DNA from: CAIVPM01 sp049242885
GTDB lineage: Bacteria > Bacteroidota > Bacteroidia > Chitinophagales > Chitinophagaceae
Length of the DNA: 6,534 nt
Assembly: GCA_049242885.1 (NCBI GenBank)
Contig: JBMLOQ010000101.1
Span: 1-6,534 of the forward strand
Direction: 5' to 3'
The translations under genes and the position numbers were made by a program. How positions within the stretch are numbered: the first letter of the stretch is position 1; each line of letters begins with the position of its first letter. The notes below the pieces were generated by a model. That model ran no database searches. It was not told the origin of the DNA and worked only from the letters and a program-made list of their open reading frames with translations. Below, in pieces: positions 6,068-6,534 of the stretch.

Positions 6068-6075
6068 CAAAAATA
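6068..6075 (-). promoter_or_regulatory. Predicted promoter of the NifU-family gene, -7 element
   Basis: Minus strand reads TATTTTTG, a full match to the Bacteroidota TAnnTTTG -7 element, 19 nt upstream of the Nfu ATG. The predicted leader is about 13-16 nt. No clear TTG is found about 19 bp further upstream. It shares the 184-bp intergenic region 6049-6232 with the divergent rpmB promoter; nothing else is evident there apart from AT-rich sequence. Confidence 0.55.
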
Positions 6076-6182
6076 ACCGTGTAGAAGTATAACTGAGAAG
6101 TTGAGCTTTATTTTTTCGTGAATAGGAAATTAAAATTGGGACTAAGTTTTTTAAAATTAAAAAAATAAATGTTGAAATAAAA

Positions 6183-6212
6183 TTGTTAATAAGTTAGTTT
6201 TCCCTACTTTTG
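6183..6212 (+). promoter_or_regulatory. rpmB promoter, canonical Bacteroidota type
   Basis: TTG at 6183-6185 and TACTTTTG at 6205-6212 are separated by 19 bp, a full match to the Bacteroidota primary-sigma promoter (TTG, about 19 bp, TAnnTTTG). Transcription should start near 6216-6219, giving a leader of roughly 14-17 nt, A-rich just before the ATG. It is the best promoter in the window and presumably drives rpmB and rpmG together. Confidence 0.8.
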
Positions 6213-6232
6213 CCGTCCGAAAAAAAATTGTT

Positions 6233-6469
6233 ATGGCAAGAGTATGCGAGGTTACAGGAAAAAAGCCAATCGTTGGTAACAGTGTTAGTCACTCTAACAT
6301 TAAAACTAAACGTAGATTTTTACCTAATTTACAAACAAAACGTTTCTTTTATGCTGAGGAAGACCGTTGGATTACATTGAAATTATCAGCAGAGGCTATT
6401 CGTACAATTAACAAAAATGGTTTAAACACTGTTGTTAAACAATTGCGTGCAGCTGGCAACAAAATTTAA
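6233..6469 (+). CDS. rpmB: 50S ribosomal protein L28
   Basis: Small basic protein of the large ribosomal subunit, 78 residues, the usual bacterial length. It opens with MARVCEVTGKKPIVGNSVSH, the L28 signature, and continues with the conserved KTKRRFLPNLQTKRFF (25-40), WITLKLSAEAIRTI (46-59) and NGLNTVVKQ (62-70). Only one cysteine (C5) is present, so it is a zinc-free form rather than the CxxC form. rpmG follows after 21 nt, an arrangement frequent in Bacteroidota, and both should be read from the promoter at 6183-6212. Identity is secure. Confidence 0.97.
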   Translation: MARVCEVTGKKPIVGNSVSHSNIKTKRRFLPNLQTKRFFYAEEDRWITLKLSAEAIRTINKNGLNTVVKQLRAAGNKI

Positions 6470-6490
6470 TTTATTTTAAAATAATTACAA

Positions 6491-6534
6491 ATGGCAAAGA
6501 AAGAAAATAGAGTACAGGTAATTATGGAGTGTAC
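6491..6534 (+). CDS. rpmG: 50S ribosomal protein L33 (only the first 14 codons in window)
   Basis: Begins MAKKENRVQVIMEC and runs off the window edge. This matches the N-terminus of Bacteroidota L33 (MAKK.NRVQVI.ECT in relatives, family knowledge), a small protein of the large ribosomal subunit near the E site. It lies 21 nt after rpmB with no terminator between, so the two form an operon. Whether it is the zinc-binding (CxxC) or zinc-free form cannot be judged from the single cysteine visible at position 14. Confidence 0.88.
   Translation, partial: MAKKENRVQVIMEC

Overview
The window comes from a low-GC genome of the phylum Bacteroidota, probably a Chitinophagaceae-like or related lineage (the family-level guess is inference). 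The evidence is the promoter grammar (-7 elements fitting TAnnTTTG, one with a TTG exactly 19 bp upstream), starts preceded by A-rich stretches rather than Shine-Dalgarno sites, a secreted carboxypeptidase-regulatory-like protein ending its domain in LPEVVV, the rpmB-rpmG pair, and Bacteroidota-type LysRS, Nfu and TPMT-like sequences. It looks like ordinary chromosome: there is no transposase, integrase, tRNA, CRISPR array or phage gene.

Layout. 1-1238 (minus): lysyl-tRNA synthetase lysS, its C-terminus cut by the window edge. 1239-1469: divergent promoter region. 1470-2630 (plus): dinB, a Y-family translesion polymerase with a nearly leaderless predicted transcript. 2712-3431 (plus): a secreted protein with a CarboxypepD_reg-like domain, closed by a hairpin terminator that runs into the convergent gene. 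5383-3461 (minus): a tight three-gene cluster, described below. 6048-5449 (minus): a NifU-family Fe-S carrier, followed by a strong intrinsic terminator. 6049-6232: divergent promoter region. 6233-6534 (plus): rpmB (L28) and the first codons of rpmG (L33). No gene-free stretch exceeds 300 bases.

The most interesting part is the minus-strand cluster 5383-3461. A TPMT-like S-adenosylmethionine methyltransferase is fused at its C-terminus to a heavy-metal-associated (HMA) domain with a CNGC metal site and carries an extra N-terminal cysteine cluster. It is followed after 26 nt by one half of a split YeeE/YedE sulfur transporter, and after 10 nt by the other half (DUF6691/PmpB-like). This suggests a sulfur-species or soft-metal handling module: transport of thiosulfate, sulfide or a related species joined to S-methylation by an enzyme with its own soft-metal-binding domain. 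The fusion and the gene order are read from sequence; the joint function is inference.

The start of the fusion gene needs care. The longest open frame begins at 5425, but that ATG lies in the stem of the terminator of the upstream Nfu gene, so the start used here is the ATG at 5383.
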